Shown piece by piece: positions 51,850 through 62,689 of a stretch of 64,000 nucleotides of DNA; the stretch's first letter is position 1; each line of letters starts with the position of its first letter. Location of the stretch: the NCBI GenBank assembly GCA_949825065.1, contig OX463838.1, forward strand, positions 1,962,251-2,026,250, written 5' to 3'. Made by a program: the position numbers and the translations under genes. This DNA is from Odontocerum albicorne (taxonomy: Eukaryota > Arthropoda > Insecta > Trichoptera > Odontoceridae). The notes under the pieces were generated by a model. That model saw only the letters and a program-made list of their open reading frames with translations. It was not told where the DNA came from and searched no databases.

Positions 51850-52445
51850 CAGTTGATTATTTTCAAGAAATAAATAATGAATAGAATTTCGTACATGATT
51901 TATACAATAGATTTTGTAAAAAAATCATATAAATTCTATCAATAGAAGAATACACATTGTTTCCGGTTCTAGATTTAAAAGAACAATGTATCTATGCGAA
52001 AAATATTAATGTTTATAAAAATACACAACGTTTCCGCTTTACGTTTTTCTAAAAATACTAAATTAAAGAATTTTTGGCCTTAAAAACAGTATTTAGCGAT
52101 ATTAAAGAACTAATATAGAAATGGCTCAAGGTTTCATAAGTATATCTCACAATATTATGACCCTTAATATTTCTTAAAACTTGGCAATACAAAACAATAA
52201 CAGTAAGAAATAACATTTAAGACGTGTATTTTAAAGTGTCCGTTTTATTACACGATAAAAATAACAGAATTTGTGGCGGACGAAACCAAAGAGAGAATCC
52301 TACTCGGCCGTCGGGGAAGGGGATGAGGACAGATGATGTATAGCTTAACTGTGAAACTGGGGTGGAATCCACGGGAAGGCGTGGGGGTGTATAGGAGATG
52401 GAAGAGCCTGTAACGTGAGCTTCTACCCAGACAGATTATTTAGAT
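51850..52445. other. No recognised feature
   Basis: No gene or repeat recognised. Confidence 0.4.
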
Positions 52446-52447
52446 AT

Positions 52448-52684
52448 AAAGGGTTTTTCAAATTGAACGTTTTTTTTTAAATTCTTAAATAAAACACAGA
52501 TGACGTCGCGAACTTGCCTGGGTCTTGTAACATTTGAGAAGTGTAATGTATGACATTTATACAAATGGAGTCGTATACAATACAACAACGCGTTCAAATT
52601 GTTGACATTTTTGTCAACGTATTTTATTCTAGCAATCATATTATTAACTAACATTTATTGAATGGATAATCTTTATTTTTGGTT
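52448..52684 (+). mobile_element. Family M1 transposon, second deletion type
   Basis: Left end AAGGGTTTTTCAAATTGAAC, N-terminal codons (YTIQQRVQIV) to about 52600, then a different interior (GTATTTTATTCTAGCAATCA) also found at 63065-63302, ending at TTTTTGGTTGAC. The same unusual joint in two loci marks a distinct deletion derivative. A SINE head follows at 52685. Confidence 0.75.
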
Positions 52685-52735
52685 GACGACCTCTGTAGGA
52701 TAGTAGCAAAATACTTGAACTCCGTTTATATATTG
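52685..52735 (+). mobile_element. tRNA-derived SINE head scrap
   Basis: GACGACCTCTGTAGGATAG then AGCAAAATACTTG: degraded A-box region only. Confidence 0.5.
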
Positions 52736-52809
52736 ATTAAACTCCGTTTATTGAGTATATTTTTAAAGTCCTTTGCACATATCAGGTTTCCCTAATTTGT
52801 AAAGTGTAT

Positions 52810-53355
52810 TTAAAATTAAGCGGTTTTTTAAATTCTTAGATAAAACACAGATGGCGTCGCGAACTTGCCTGGGTCTTGTGATATTTGAGAAGTGTTATGT
52901 ATGACATTTATATAAAATGAAGTCGTATACAATACAACGACGCGTTCAAATTGTTGAATTATTTTATGTATTGCAATCTCCGGAAACGGTGATGTTAATA
53001 ACCCACCAGGATCATGTGATTTTACACCGTTGGACTATTTTCTCTGGGGTTACGTGAAAAGTCAGGTCTATAAGAATGACCCCCAATCAATTCCTGAGCT
53101 GAATGATGAAATTATTCGCGTTATTGGTGAGTTAGATCCGCAATTATGCCAAAATGTCATCGAAAATTTTGATAAAATAGTGGACATCTGCAAGAGGTGG
53201 ATATTTGGCGGATATTGTTTTTTTGGTTTAAATGTCATACATTATACTTCAATGACTACTAAAAAGTTTTTTATAATCAAAGTTAATTGTGTGTTTTATT
53301 CAAGAATTAAAAAAAAATAGAATTAAAAAAACCGCTCAATTTGAAAGACCCTTCT
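52810..53355 (+). mobile_element. Deleted Tc1/mariner-superfamily transposon (family M1)
   Basis: N-terminal codons YTIQQRRVQIVELFY-like near 52925-52970, then directly the C-terminus: CDFTPLDYFLWGYVKSQVYK, NDPQSIPELNDEIIRV, CQNVIENFDKIVD. The open frame is 53030-53320. TPLDYF carries the last catalytic Asp. The right end is CCGCTCAATTTGAAAGACCC; the left end is partly lost. The central catalytic region is deleted. Confidence 0.85.
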
Positions 53356-53359
53356 TTAT

Positions 53360-53620
53360 GTTACATAGCCACGTTTCTGGTTGCAATATTCATGGGTATA
53401 TTTTTTGGACATTACTCGTATTACCATCGAGGTATTTGGTTTGAACACCAGCAATGCCCATATGCAAGCCTTATAATAATCTCCTGGTTGGTCGATGTTT
53501 TCTGGTATCATTTAATAATTATAAAAGGACAATTTATTTAGCGCCGTTAAAAGAGCAGACTCCTCAACGGTGCTCTAACTCAGGAATCGAACCCATTTTC
53601 ATTGACATATTAAAACTATT
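53360..53620. other. No recognised feature
   Basis: Contains a short run resembling a SINE B box on minus (GGAATCGAACCCA on plus near 53583). Otherwise nothing recognised. Confidence 0.35.
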
Positions 53621-53815
53621 ACATACATACAATTTCACTATTTCTCTATTGAGATAGGCAGACAGCAAGATTTTCATATATTTATAAACACACATATTTC
53701 GCATCTTCTACATCCATACACCATCTTATACAACTCCTATCATTCATGTGACTACGTTTCATTATTTTAATATATCATTTACTTGATCCACCTATACTTT
53801 TGTCATCATCATCAT
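53620..53815 (-). pseudogene. RTE-like LINE tail fragment, degraded
   Basis: Resembles 22545-22700 and 58345-58480 on the same strand (CATATTTCGCATCTTCTAC block). Confidence 0.5.
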
Positions 53816-53831
53816 TCTGTTACATTCTGTA

Positions 53832-54132
53832 AAAAGGTTTAAAATCCCTATTTCCATTGTTCTTCTCATGGATAGTTCACTCATGTTAACAGGTTATTAA
53901 AAATGATTAAAATCTCTATTTCCATTGTTCTTCCCATGGATAGTTCACTCATGTTAACAGGTTATTAAATATGATTAAAATCTCTATTTCCATTGTTCTT
54001 CTCATGGATAGTTCACTCATGTTAACAGGTTATTAAAAAGGATTAAAATCCCTTTTTCCATTGTTCTTCTCATGGATAGTTCACTCATGTTAACAGGTTA
54101 TTAAAAATGATTAAAATCCCTATTTCCTAACT
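53832..54132. repeat. Minisatellite, ~68-bp unit, about 4.3 copies
   Basis: TTTCCATTGTTCTTC, CATGGATAGTTCACTCATGT and TAACAGGTTATTAAAAA recur every 68 bp (53851, 53919 and so on), almost identical. Confidence 0.95.
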
Positions 54133-54199
54133 ATGATATATCAGAAGATCTGCAAAAGTGTCTTCGTAGTCCGTCTTCATTTAGTACGATCTTACCAAA

Positions 54200-54378
54200 T
54201 ATGTTTTGTTTAATATATGCAGATGTAGAGAATCACCTAATCTAATGGCCGCAGTCGCAACCTTCCTACCCTTTCACTTTATTGATGTATTTTGTAAATT
54301 TTTAATCCGTCCAATAAAAGTGTGCTCGAATATCGAATAAGAACCCTCTTAACGAGAGTCTGCTCTCTTTACGGCGTT
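54200..54378 (+). repeat. Dispersed repeat, partner of 2170-2330
   Basis: Shared order of blocks: GGCCGCAGTCGCAACCTTCC, ATTTTGTAAATTTTTAATC and a terminal TACGGCG. Confidence 0.45.
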
Positions 54379-54379
54379 A

Positions 54380-54900
54380 GATAAATAGTCATTTTATTAT
54401 TATGAAAATAAAAAAAGTCATTCTTCAGCTACCATCAACTACCCTCCTAAATTTTAAAAATCTTGAACTTAATAAACCCCATCCGAGTTATCTACGAGTA
54501 CAGTATTGTATTTATCTTTTTTCTTTGATTTTAAAAAAATATTTTACAGTTTGTAAAATCCTCAAATGACAAAGTTCAAAATACTGTTAACAAAACATTT
54601 TTTTGTTTTAAAACCTTGAAAAAATTAACATTGATTTTTTATCTGGCGCGCTCTCTTGTATCTGACGAAGGATTTGCCAGTCATGGGAAATTTATTATAA
54701 CCATTAATTATTACTTTTGACACCATCGCGAGGAAGTGGATAAAATGAGATTCTGTGAATATATCATTGCACAAGTTTATGAAATAATAATTAATAAGTA
54801 ATTGAGTTGTTTTAAATGTCAGTTAGGCACAAACCACTAGCAACACTAGAAACGGCAATGCCTTATTACGAAATTCAGGAGGGAATAACTAATTAAATTT
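54380..54900. other. No recognised feature
   Basis: AT-rich. No gene or repeat recognised. Confidence 0.4.
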
Positions 54901-54919
54901 ACTTCCAAGTTTTAATTGT

Positions 54920-55190
54920 TTGTTAGAGATGTTCGAAGAATTAATAAAGGAATTGTGAGATGGATTGGTCACGATGAGAAAATAAATTGTGTAAAATTTA
55001 CGAAAAAATATTATATGTATGCCGGAAATTAAATGTCAGCGGGGAAGAGGTAGTTTGAAGAAAGAGGGAAAGGATATAGTTGGAGAAATTGTAACTGAGA
55101 GAAAGGTAAGAAGGATGAGAAACAGGAAAGCATGGATGACGAGATATACATGTATGGATGAGGACGAGTTGTACATACAAGTATAATATA
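54920..55190 (+). pseudogene. Possible LINE RT tail, degraded
   Basis: Plus translation VRRINKGIVRWIGHDEK, then QRGRGSLKKEGKD, RRMRNRKAWMTRYTCMDE recalls the ...RW.GH...GRG...KW tail of RTE-like LINEs. Weak. Confidence 0.35.
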
Positions 55191-55218
55191 TGGAAAGGTA
55201 TTGAAATATACTATAGTA

Positions 55219-57246
55219 CAAGGGTGGCCAACCCGCGGCCCGCGGGCCGCATGCGGCCCGCTGGGTGTCTACTTGTGGCCCGCGGAGCATATGCACACAT
55301 TTTTTTCTTTTAGTGTACATAAAACCACCAAAAGAACATTCTATCCCATATATGTAAGTATCTCAGCACATTGATTCAACTATCGTGACAATTTCTTCTA
55401 TGGTATATTCGTGTTAACAAACAATCACAACGTTAAGCTGATTTTAAAAAGCGCGCACGCCGATCTTGCATGGATAGATAAAACTTTCTGCACAACGTCG
55501 GATATTTATTAGAGCGGCTCAAGAGTCAACATGCTATGTAAAAGCTAGTTATGCAGTAACCATGATACTAGCAAAAAAAATCGAAGCCATATTCAGATGG
55601 TTAAATGGTTAAGGAATGTTTGGAGAGTGTCGTTGAAATTCTGTGCCCTGAAAAGAAAACGGATTTCTCAAAAATAAGCCTGTTTCGTCAAACTATTACT
55701 AGACGTGTGGACGACATTGGAAAACATATTGAAGATAATTTGAAAAATCGAGCATCCAAGTTCATATGTTTTGCTCTAGCATGGGATGAAAGCACAGACC
55801 TAACAGATACCGCCCAAGTGGCGATTTTTATCAGGGGCGTTGATGTCCATTTTAACAAAATAGAAGAATTAGCGGCACTGTATCCACTTAAGGACACTAC
55901 TTGCTCACGAGATTTGTTAGGAGCTGTTACATCGACATTGAATCGCTTTTCGTTACAACTCAACAACCTATCGGGCTTAACAACAGATGGTGCTCCAGAA
56001 ATGGTTGGGAAACACGAAGGTTTAGTAAAATTGATTGAAAATGAGGCCTGCAAAATTGGTAATACTTCATTGCATTATTCATCAGGAGAATTTATGTTCC
56101 AAGTCCCTTAAAATGGATCATGTCATGAAGGTGGTCAACAAAACAGTGAACTTTATTAAGTCGAAGGGGTTGAATCACCGTCAGTTCCAAGAGTTTCTCA
56201 AGTCTTTGGATTCAGAGTATAATGACGTTACATTTTATGCAGAAGTAAGATGGCTGACCCGTGCCAAAATGTTGAAAAGAGTGTTTGATTTGAAGCAAGA
56301 AATACAATCATTCTTCGCAAGCAAGTCAAAAAGTATCCCAGAATTTGAAGACAAGGAGTGGGTTAGCGACTTTGCATTTCTGGTCGATATAGTTAGCCAC
56401 CTAAATGTTGTTAATACTCGTCTACAAGGGAAAGATCGACTAATTAATAACATGTATGATCTTATTTCCGCATTCCAAATGAAACTTGGGCTTTGGGAAC
56501 AACAGTTAAGGACAAAAATCTTCACTCACTTTCCTACATTGTTATTGCAGCCAGACGTCACACAAATGGCGGCGGATAAATACGCTTCGTTGATATCCGA
56601 CTTGAACCTGGAATTTGAAAACCGATTTCAAGATTTAAAAAAAGCATCGTATGCTTTTTGCTGCATTTGCAACGTCATTCTCCGTAGACGTGAATCTATT
56701 GCCAGGAATTTTACAAATGGGACATTGTGAAATATGTTGTGATGCACAGTTAAAGGAGAAATTCAATCAGGTTGGTTTGGAAGAGTTTTACAAAACATAT
56801 TTGGACAAGGAGAAATATCCTGCATTTTACAAACATTCTCTATCGATGATTTCGCTATTTGGAAACACACGTGTGAACAGCTTTTTAGTCGAATGAAGCA
56901 TATTAAATCTCAAATGAGAACACGAATCATTGATGAGCATTTGGAAAACTGTTTGCGTGTAGCAACAACATCAATCGTTATCAACATTGATGTACTTAGT
57001 TCTGACAAACAAAATCAGACGTCTCACTAAAATTTATTATATTTTGTTTATTTTTTATTATTATTTTTTGTATTGCCTAACTCTAATCAAATAAATATGT
57101 TTGATTCTCATTTTTGTTATATCTTCTTAAAAAAACAATATATTTATTGTTTGCTTTGAATAATAAAAGAAATTTTGTTGTATGGCCCGGTAGGAAATCT
57201 CATTTCTAAAATCTGGCCCGGCTGCTGAAAAGGTTGGCCACCTATG
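55219..57246 (+). mobile_element. hAT transposon, 2028 bp, full length but defective
   Basis: Ends CAAGGGTGGCCAACC (55219) and GGTTGGCCACCTATG (57246) are inverted repeats. They are flanked by identical 8-bp CTATAGTA (55211-55218, 57247-57254), the hAT hallmark. Inner GC-rich GGCCCGCGG motifs near both ends are common in this hAT group. The interior is one transposase gene with several frame breaks. Confidence 0.97.
55490..57030 (+). pseudogene. hAT transposase (ZBED / GTF2IRD2-like group), frameshifted
   Basis: Frames in order: RRIFIRAAQESTCYVKASYA (to about 55575); after a frameshift and a TAA, MVKECLESVVEILCPEK (55605), LAWDESTDLTDTAQVAIF with the first catalytic Asp, LTTDGAPEMVGKHEGLV; after another shift (56035) HCIIHQENLCSKSLKMDHVM, GLNHRQFQEFL, YAEVRWLTRAKMLKR, LQGKDRLINNMYDLISAF; third shift (56651); then WKHTCEQLFSRMKHIKSQMR and EHLENCLRVATT, the hAT C-terminal dimerisation region, stop at 57028. 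At least four frame breaks; the N-terminal zinc finger is missing or unrecognised. Confidence 0.94.
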
Positions 57247-57254
57247 CTATAGTA

Positions 57255-57360
57255 TGTTCTCTCTACCTAACCTAAAGGGACGTCATGTGATGGTATGTAT
57301 AGTATATACGTTATTATACGAGTAATTTGAAGCTATGCAAATTCTAGTAGATTGATATAA
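57255..57360. other. Spacer
   Basis: Short non-repeat stretch right of the hAT target duplication. Confidence 0.4.
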
Positions 57361-58055
57361 TTATTCTTGCTTTTATATATTAATTGTTTTTATTTACTTA
57401 TTATTGTTTTTATTTATTAGTTGTAATTATTTACTTATTATTGTTTTTATTTACTTATTTTTGTTTGTATTTATAAGTTCTTTTTATTTACTTATTATTG
57501 TTTTTATTTAAAAGTTGTTTTTATTGACTTATTATTGTTTTAAATTATAAGTTCTTTATATTTACTTTTAACTGTTTTTATTTATTAGTTGTTTTTATTC
57601 ACTTATTATTGTTTTTATTTATAAGTTGTTTTCACTTACTTATCATATTATTGTTTTTATTTATTATACTTTTTTTTATTTTTTTATTTACAAGTTGTTT
57701 TTATTTACAAGTTGTTTTTATTTACTTAGTTAGTTTTAATTGTTTTTAATTATAAGTTGTTTTTATTTACTTAGTATTGTTTTTATTTATTACTTGTTTT
57801 TATTTACTTCTTATTGTTTTTAAATATAAGATGTTTTTATTTACTTATTATTGTTTTTATTTATTAGTTGTTTTTATTTACTTATTAGTCGTTTTTATTT
57901 ACTTATTATGGTTTTTATTTACTAATTATTGTTTTTAATTATAAGTTGTTTTTAATTACTTATTATTGTTTTTATTTATTAGTTGTTTTCACTTACTTAT
58001 CATATAATTGTTTTTATTTGTTAATTGTTTTTTATTTATTAGTTGTTTGTATTGG
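57360..58055. repeat. Degenerate T-rich minisatellite, ~36-bp unit
   Basis: TTGTTTTTATTTATTAGTTG and TTTTTATTTACTTATTA alternate for almost 700 bp with many length changes. Confidence 0.9.
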
Positions 58056-58084
58056 TGATACGGACATGTTAAAAAGCGTACCCT

Positions 58085-58312
58085 GGAGACAATGTATTGT
58101 AGTACACTTTCGTTTTATACAGTGCATCTAGGTGAGATAATTATCGTGTGAAAATCTCTTTTTACCAACCAGAAAGATGTTAACGAGGCCTTAAGTGAAA
58201 ACCAGACTCAAACTATGTTCAATAAAATTGGGTACCAACGAGAGTCGAACCCGTTATCTTTGGGTCGGAAGACAGAAGTTTTATCAACTGTGCCATGGAG
58301 GTTGTCTTCAGG
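58085..58312 (-). mobile_element. tRNA-derived SINE, nearly full length
   Basis: Plus shows the tail ACACTTTCGTTTTATACAGT, body CTTAAGTGAAAACCAGACTC, B box complement AGAGTCGAACCCG and A box complement ACTGTGCCATGGAGG. Confidence 0.85.
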
Positions 58313-58344
58313 AGAATTTTGTTGTAAATACGCATATTTTTATC

Positions 58345-58500
58345 CAAACCATCACGTCTTATCTATGTTGAGGTAGGCAGAACGAAAAGAGCGGCGAACT
58401 TTCCTATCGCGACACACATCTTTCCCCTCTTCTACATCCTACCATTTATCTGTCTTTTTACATTTCCTTCTTTCCAAATATCATAGATTTAACAAAACTT
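58345..58500 (-). pseudogene. RTE-like LINE tail fragment, degraded
   Basis: Resembles 22545-22660 (CTTTCCTATCGCGACACACA block). No usable frame. Confidence 0.5.
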
Positions 58501-58524
58501 TCCTAAGTATTCCTCTACCACGAC

Positions 58525-58765
58525 ATTAACATTGTGGAGGTTTAAAGACATTGTAATTTGTTTTATCAAACACTGTTTATTCCATTTTTTGTAACGGTAT
58601 AACCCTACCGGTTTCAAGGCTAACACCTCATCATCAAGGGAGTACAAACAATGTCTTGTTTGTGCTCCCCTGATGATGAGGGGAAAGCCTTGAAACCGGT
58701 AGGGTTATACCGTTACAAAAAGTGGAATAAAGTGTTTGATAAAAAAAATGACAATAAGTAGTAAT
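58525..58765. mobile_element. PLE head-to-head inverted pair, near-perfect hairpin
   Basis: Left minus (58525 to about 58648), right plus (about 58655-58765), outward 3' ends. The centre reads GTACAAACAATGTCTTGTTT, with almost no loop, so the whole unit is a foldback. The right copy has an intact hammerhead core; the left has CUGAUGA changed to UUGAUGA. Confidence 0.93.
58667..58704 (+). ncRNA. Hammerhead ribozyme motif in PLE terminus
   Basis: Stem I CCC 58667-58669 with GGG 58702-58704; CUGAUGA 58670-58676; extra U; stem II 58678-58691; GAAA 58692-58695; palindromic ACCGGU 58695-58700; predicted cleavage after A 58701. Confidence 0.78.
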
Positions 58766-58869
58766 TGCTTTAAACATTACTACTTATGGTATTTTTAATA
58801 TTTTCAATGAATTGGTGGATTTAACCATTTTTAATTATTCTTAAATTAAAACTGCTTTAAAAAAAAGAA

Positions 58870-59095
58870 ATAAATTGGGCAGATTAGATGCCCGAGAAAT
58901 TTCTAAGTCAGTACATCCAAGAATCTCGCTACTGCTCGCTGAGGTTTTCTCTTCCCTCCCTCTAAGTTCCCAACCCGAATGTTTACCGTTAGAAGCGTGT
59001 CCCCTGATGACGAGGTGAAAACCTTGGAACCGGTAGGGTTATATCGTTACAAAAAGTGGAAAAAACAGTGTTTGATAAAACAAATTACACTGTAT
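58870..59095 (+). mobile_element. PLE 3' fragment
   Basis: LDR-LEALEISKSVH-type codons degraded at 58875-58920, then CCCCTGATGACGAGGTGAAA and the 3' terminus. GAAA has become GGAA, so its ribozyme core is broken. Confidence 0.88.
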
Positions 59096-59104
59096 ATTGG
59101 GTTT

Positions 59105-59355
59105 TGTTAGTCTTTCTTCCTTCGTTCGTTCCACGTGCCCAAACCATTTCAAAGTGCTATTCTGAATCTTACTCATCACATTATTTTTAAGTTAACATTC
59201 ATCCCTTTCCGTATTCTGTCATAAATCATCCCCTTCTAAGTGTATCATTTTCAGTGCACGCATTTCTATAGCATATGTTATATTCGTCTCTTTTTAGTAT
59301 TGTTCCACGTCCACGTGTCACTCTCATACGTCAAAGTATTTTATCTGAATCTTCA
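59105..59355 (-). pseudogene. RTE-like LINE RT tail, degraded
   Basis: Minus translation includes ALKWFGHVERTKEE near 59140 and a SLTYESDTW-like piece near 59330, the familiar LINE tail in reverse order on the plus strand. Confidence 0.6.
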
Positions 59356-59359
59356 ATTA

Positions 59360-59775
59360 TTAAAATACCTGAAATATGAAATTTAACGAGAGTATTTCAT
59401 CATATCAGGTAAATTGAACACGCGATCTTAAAACGTGACACTAGAAAAATGGCCAAGTGTTCAAGATACGCCGAGATAACCCAGATATGGCGAGGAAAAT
59501 CCCGCTACGTGTATGGGGCCTAGTGAGTGACATATGTGACGTGAGCTCTGATCTGTTAGCAGTGATCTGTTAGCTGTAATCTGTTGGATGGATGTGTTCG
59601 GAGGAGGTGTCGCATTATCTCGTTAACTTCACGTGGACCCGGCCTTATCTGTGTGACGAATTCTTATTGGGGACATTTGTCACAAGATAGGCTACAATTA
59701 CAATAAAAAAATATTCGGGGAAGATATAAAACAAAACAGTTGGGAGATTGCGAAACAGTTTCCGAAAGAATAAAT
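59360..59775. other. No recognised gene; small ATCTGTTAGC repeat
   Basis: ATCTGTTAGC-type decamers repeat three times at 59549-59585. Slightly GC-richer than the surroundings; no frame or splice-bounded exon recognised. Confidence 0.4.
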
Positions 59776-60595
59776 TGATAACTTTCGTGGTATAGTTGGT
59801 AAAACGCTTGCCATCTAGCCCGGACGTAACGAGTTACATTCCTGTCGGAACTTTAACCTGTTCACCGCGTTAAAAATCAAATTCCCCGAATCCTGTGCGC
59901 GGCACAATTTCAGCGTTTTTTAATTTCTAAGTTTAAACACATATTTTGTTTAGAACCACTGATATTTGATTACAACACCAAGTTAACATGACACTTAAGT
60001 AATTTTCTGATAATAAATAATAGTCATTACTCTTAAGGAGACTCATTAAATAAAGGAGATAAACTAAACATTACGTAAAATAAACAAAGGAATGCAACGA
60101 TCAAATCGATGCTTCATGACACTCACCCAATCAAATGCATATAGCACTAGTAATGTTTATTTACGTAAGAGAGACTTAGTAATGTTTATTTACGTAAGAG
60201 AGACTCATCGCAGGACTCGATCCGCGCGACAGGTCGTTAATGCTGGAAATATTGAGAAACCAAAAAAATTCGGCGCTCTGTTTATTCAACAATATCTCAT
60301 AAACTAATATATTATTTGACAAGGTTTTCAGAGACGTCGCTAGAATAAAGATTATTTTAAATTTTAGTTCAATTTTTATTCCGGTTTTGTGTCATTTTTT
60401 TTAAGTATTTGTGATTTGAAACTTGGATTGTCGTCAGATCACAGGTGTTTGTGCTCCCCGCGGGGAAAGAGTTAAAAAGGATTCGAGCCTGACTTTCCCT
60501 TAAGGCCTCTTAAACATATTTTTGGTTGGCCAGAAGAGATTATTACATGGCCGAAAACCCGCTAAGTTTACAACGAAAATGTTATACAATAAATA
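59775..60595 (+). mobile_element. tRNA-derived SINE split by a piggyBac-like MITE
   Basis: SINE head at 59783-59852 (GTGGTATAGTTGGTAAAACG and a weak B box), then a MITE, then the SINE body and tail at 60476-60590 (GGATTCGAGCCTGACTTTCC, TTGGCCAGAAGAGATTATT). Rejoining at TTAA gives an ordinary SINE layout. Confidence 0.85.
59857..60471. mobile_element. piggyBac-like MITE, 615 bp, copy 2
   Basis: Flanked by TTAA (59853-59856, 60472-60475). Same length and about 98% identical by eye to 37423-38037 (roughly ten substitutions seen), including the internal 29-bp duplication. Confidence 0.92.
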
Positions 60596-60735
60596 TTGTT
60601 TTAATATCTTTTTTTTTAATCAAAGTTTCAATTTGTATTATTTTGAAAATATTTTACTTAAGTAAAACAAAATTATTGTAAAGAATATACTCGTATGTGA
60701 AGGTTAACATTTAAATATATTACTAAATTTATTTA
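60596..60735. other. AT-rich spacer
   Basis: No recognised feature. Confidence 0.4.
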
Positions 60736-60805
60736 AATATGTTTCGGCAATCGAACTCGAAATATCTATGTTTTCTCACTAAGGTCATGGAAATCGCCAT
60801 TTTTT
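60735..60805 (-). mobile_element. SINE head scrap
   Basis: Plus CGGCAATCGAACTCG and ACTAAGGTCATGGAAATCGC: degraded B and A boxes of the main SINE. Confidence 0.5.
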
Positions 60806-61452
60806 TATGATAACATAAATTCGATACAAATTGAAGATTGTGAATGTAAAAATTGTTGAAAAAGATTTTTAAAAAAATATATTCGAAATGGGCTGAACGT
60901 TTAACAAAAGTATTTTTAAATAAACAATTTACATATACGATATCATAGTAAAAATCATAAAAATAAACGTTTTTTTTTCAACGCTGTTAGTATTTGAAAA
61001 TGCTTTAGTTTATTTTATAAGAACAATTTTAAATTAAAATTTATAATTATGTTCCCATCAAATATTTATATTCACACGAATGGACAATATTTGTTTACCC
61101 AAATATCCAATTACAATATATATATATATATAATTACTTCGAGTTATTATGTAAAGAAATATCACAAAAAGGGTTTGTTGATATTCATAAAGTTATTTAA
61201 ATTGTATATGGTGTATCCAATTTATTTCGTTCATGAGTTAAACCTATTTTCGTAGAACTAATTCGTAATTTTACCATAAAATGATATTATTTTAAGTTCG
61301 TGGAAATAACTCAGACTCAGGTAGAAAAATTCAATGGCGTATTTATTGGTATTCTTACTGAAAACTTGTATGATGTTCAAGTTTCCAATATTATTTTCGA
61401 GGTATATTAAAAAAACAAGGATAATTAAATACGTAAAAATAAATATTATAAT
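60805..61452. other. AT-rich stretch
   Basis: No recognised feature beyond an ATATATATATATATA run near 61118-61133. Confidence 0.4.
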
Positions 61453-61454
61453 TT

Positions 61455-61612
61455 GCTATTATCAAACACTGTTTATTCCACTTTTTATAATGGTATAACC
61501 CTACTGGTTCCAAGGCTTTCACCTCATCATCAAGAGAGCACAAACAAGACTGAATTCTGTTCGAAATGGTACCGACATACACGCTTCTAACGAAAAACAT
61601 TCGGGACTGTGG
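61455..61612 (-). mobile_element. PLE 3' terminal fragment
   Basis: Minus copy of the terminus up to AAACATTCGGGACTGTGGGTG. Hammerhead core mutated (UUGAUGA, GGAA). Confidence 0.88.
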
Positions 61613-61790
61613 GTGTCAATCTTTCATTAAAATTTACAAATTTTTCGTAATAATTTGATTTGCAGATGATTGAAAAAATATTTAAAACTAAAATTGAAAG
61701 ATTTTTCAATCTTACAAATGGAACAAAACAAAAATTTACAAATTCCATATGCTTTAACCTTTCCCTTCCTGTGCTAAAAAAATCCTCCCA
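61612..61790. other. Non-PLE sequence between PLE units
   Basis: AT-rich, with short direct repeats such as TTTACAAATT. Confidence 0.35.
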
Positions 61791-62685
61791 TTCTGGTGCT
61801 GAGGGAGAGAGGCGATAACCTCAGCGAGCAGTGGTGAGATTCTTGGAATATATTTGTTTGCCAGATGTTCACCCCGATGCACTGACTTAGAAATTTCTAG
61901 GGCCTCTAATCTGTCAAATTTATTTCCGTTACTACTGATAAATTGACAGATTATAGGCCTTAGAAATAAATTGGACAGATTAGAGGCTCTAGAAATTTTT
62001 AAGTCAGTGCATCCATGAATGTTGCCACTGCTCGCTGAGGTTGTCTCCTCCCTCCCTCCACCCACAGTCCCCAAACCGAATGTTTACCGTTAGAAGTGTG
62101 TATGTCGGTACCAGTTCAAACATAAGTCAGTCTTTTTTGTGCTCCCCTGAAATGGTACCGACATACACGCTTCTAACGGTAAACATTCGGGACTGTGGGT
62201 GGAGGGAGAGAAGCGATAACCTCAGCGAGCAATGGTGAGATTTTTGGAATATATGTGTTTGCGAGATGTTCACCCCGATGCACTGACTTAGAAATTTCTA
62301 GGGCCTCTAATCTGTCAAATTTATTTCCGTTACTACTGATAAATTGACAGATTAGAGGCCCTAGAAATAAATTGGACAGATTAGAGGCTCTAAAAATGTT
62401 TAAGTCAGTGCATCCATGAATGTCGCCACTGCTCGCTGAGGTTGTCTCCTCCCTCCCTCCACCCACAGTCCCCAAACCGAATGTTTACCGTTAGAAGCGT
62501 GTATGTCGGTACCAGTTCAAACATAATTCAGTATTTTTGTACTCCCCTGATGGTAAGGTGAAAGCCTTGAAACCGGTAGGGTTATACCGTTATAAAAAGT
62601 GGAATAAATAATGTTTGATAATAACAAATTATAATGTCTTTAAACCTCCACAATGTTAATGCCTTAACTATAAATAATGTAATTA
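61790..62685. mobile_element. Duplicated palindromic PLE unit (minus, plus, minus, plus)
   Basis: Four alternating segments: about 61795-61945 minus, 61946-62151 plus, 62152-62345 minus, 62346-62685 plus. Each minus/plus switch lies in the same place, within the ATAAATTGACAGATTA-type block near the NKLDRLEAL codons. The second palindrome copies the first with few changes, so an inverted unit was tandemly duplicated. The right end carries a complete 3' terminus to CTTAACTATAAATAATG. Confidence 0.9.
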
Positions 62686-62689
62686 CGAG

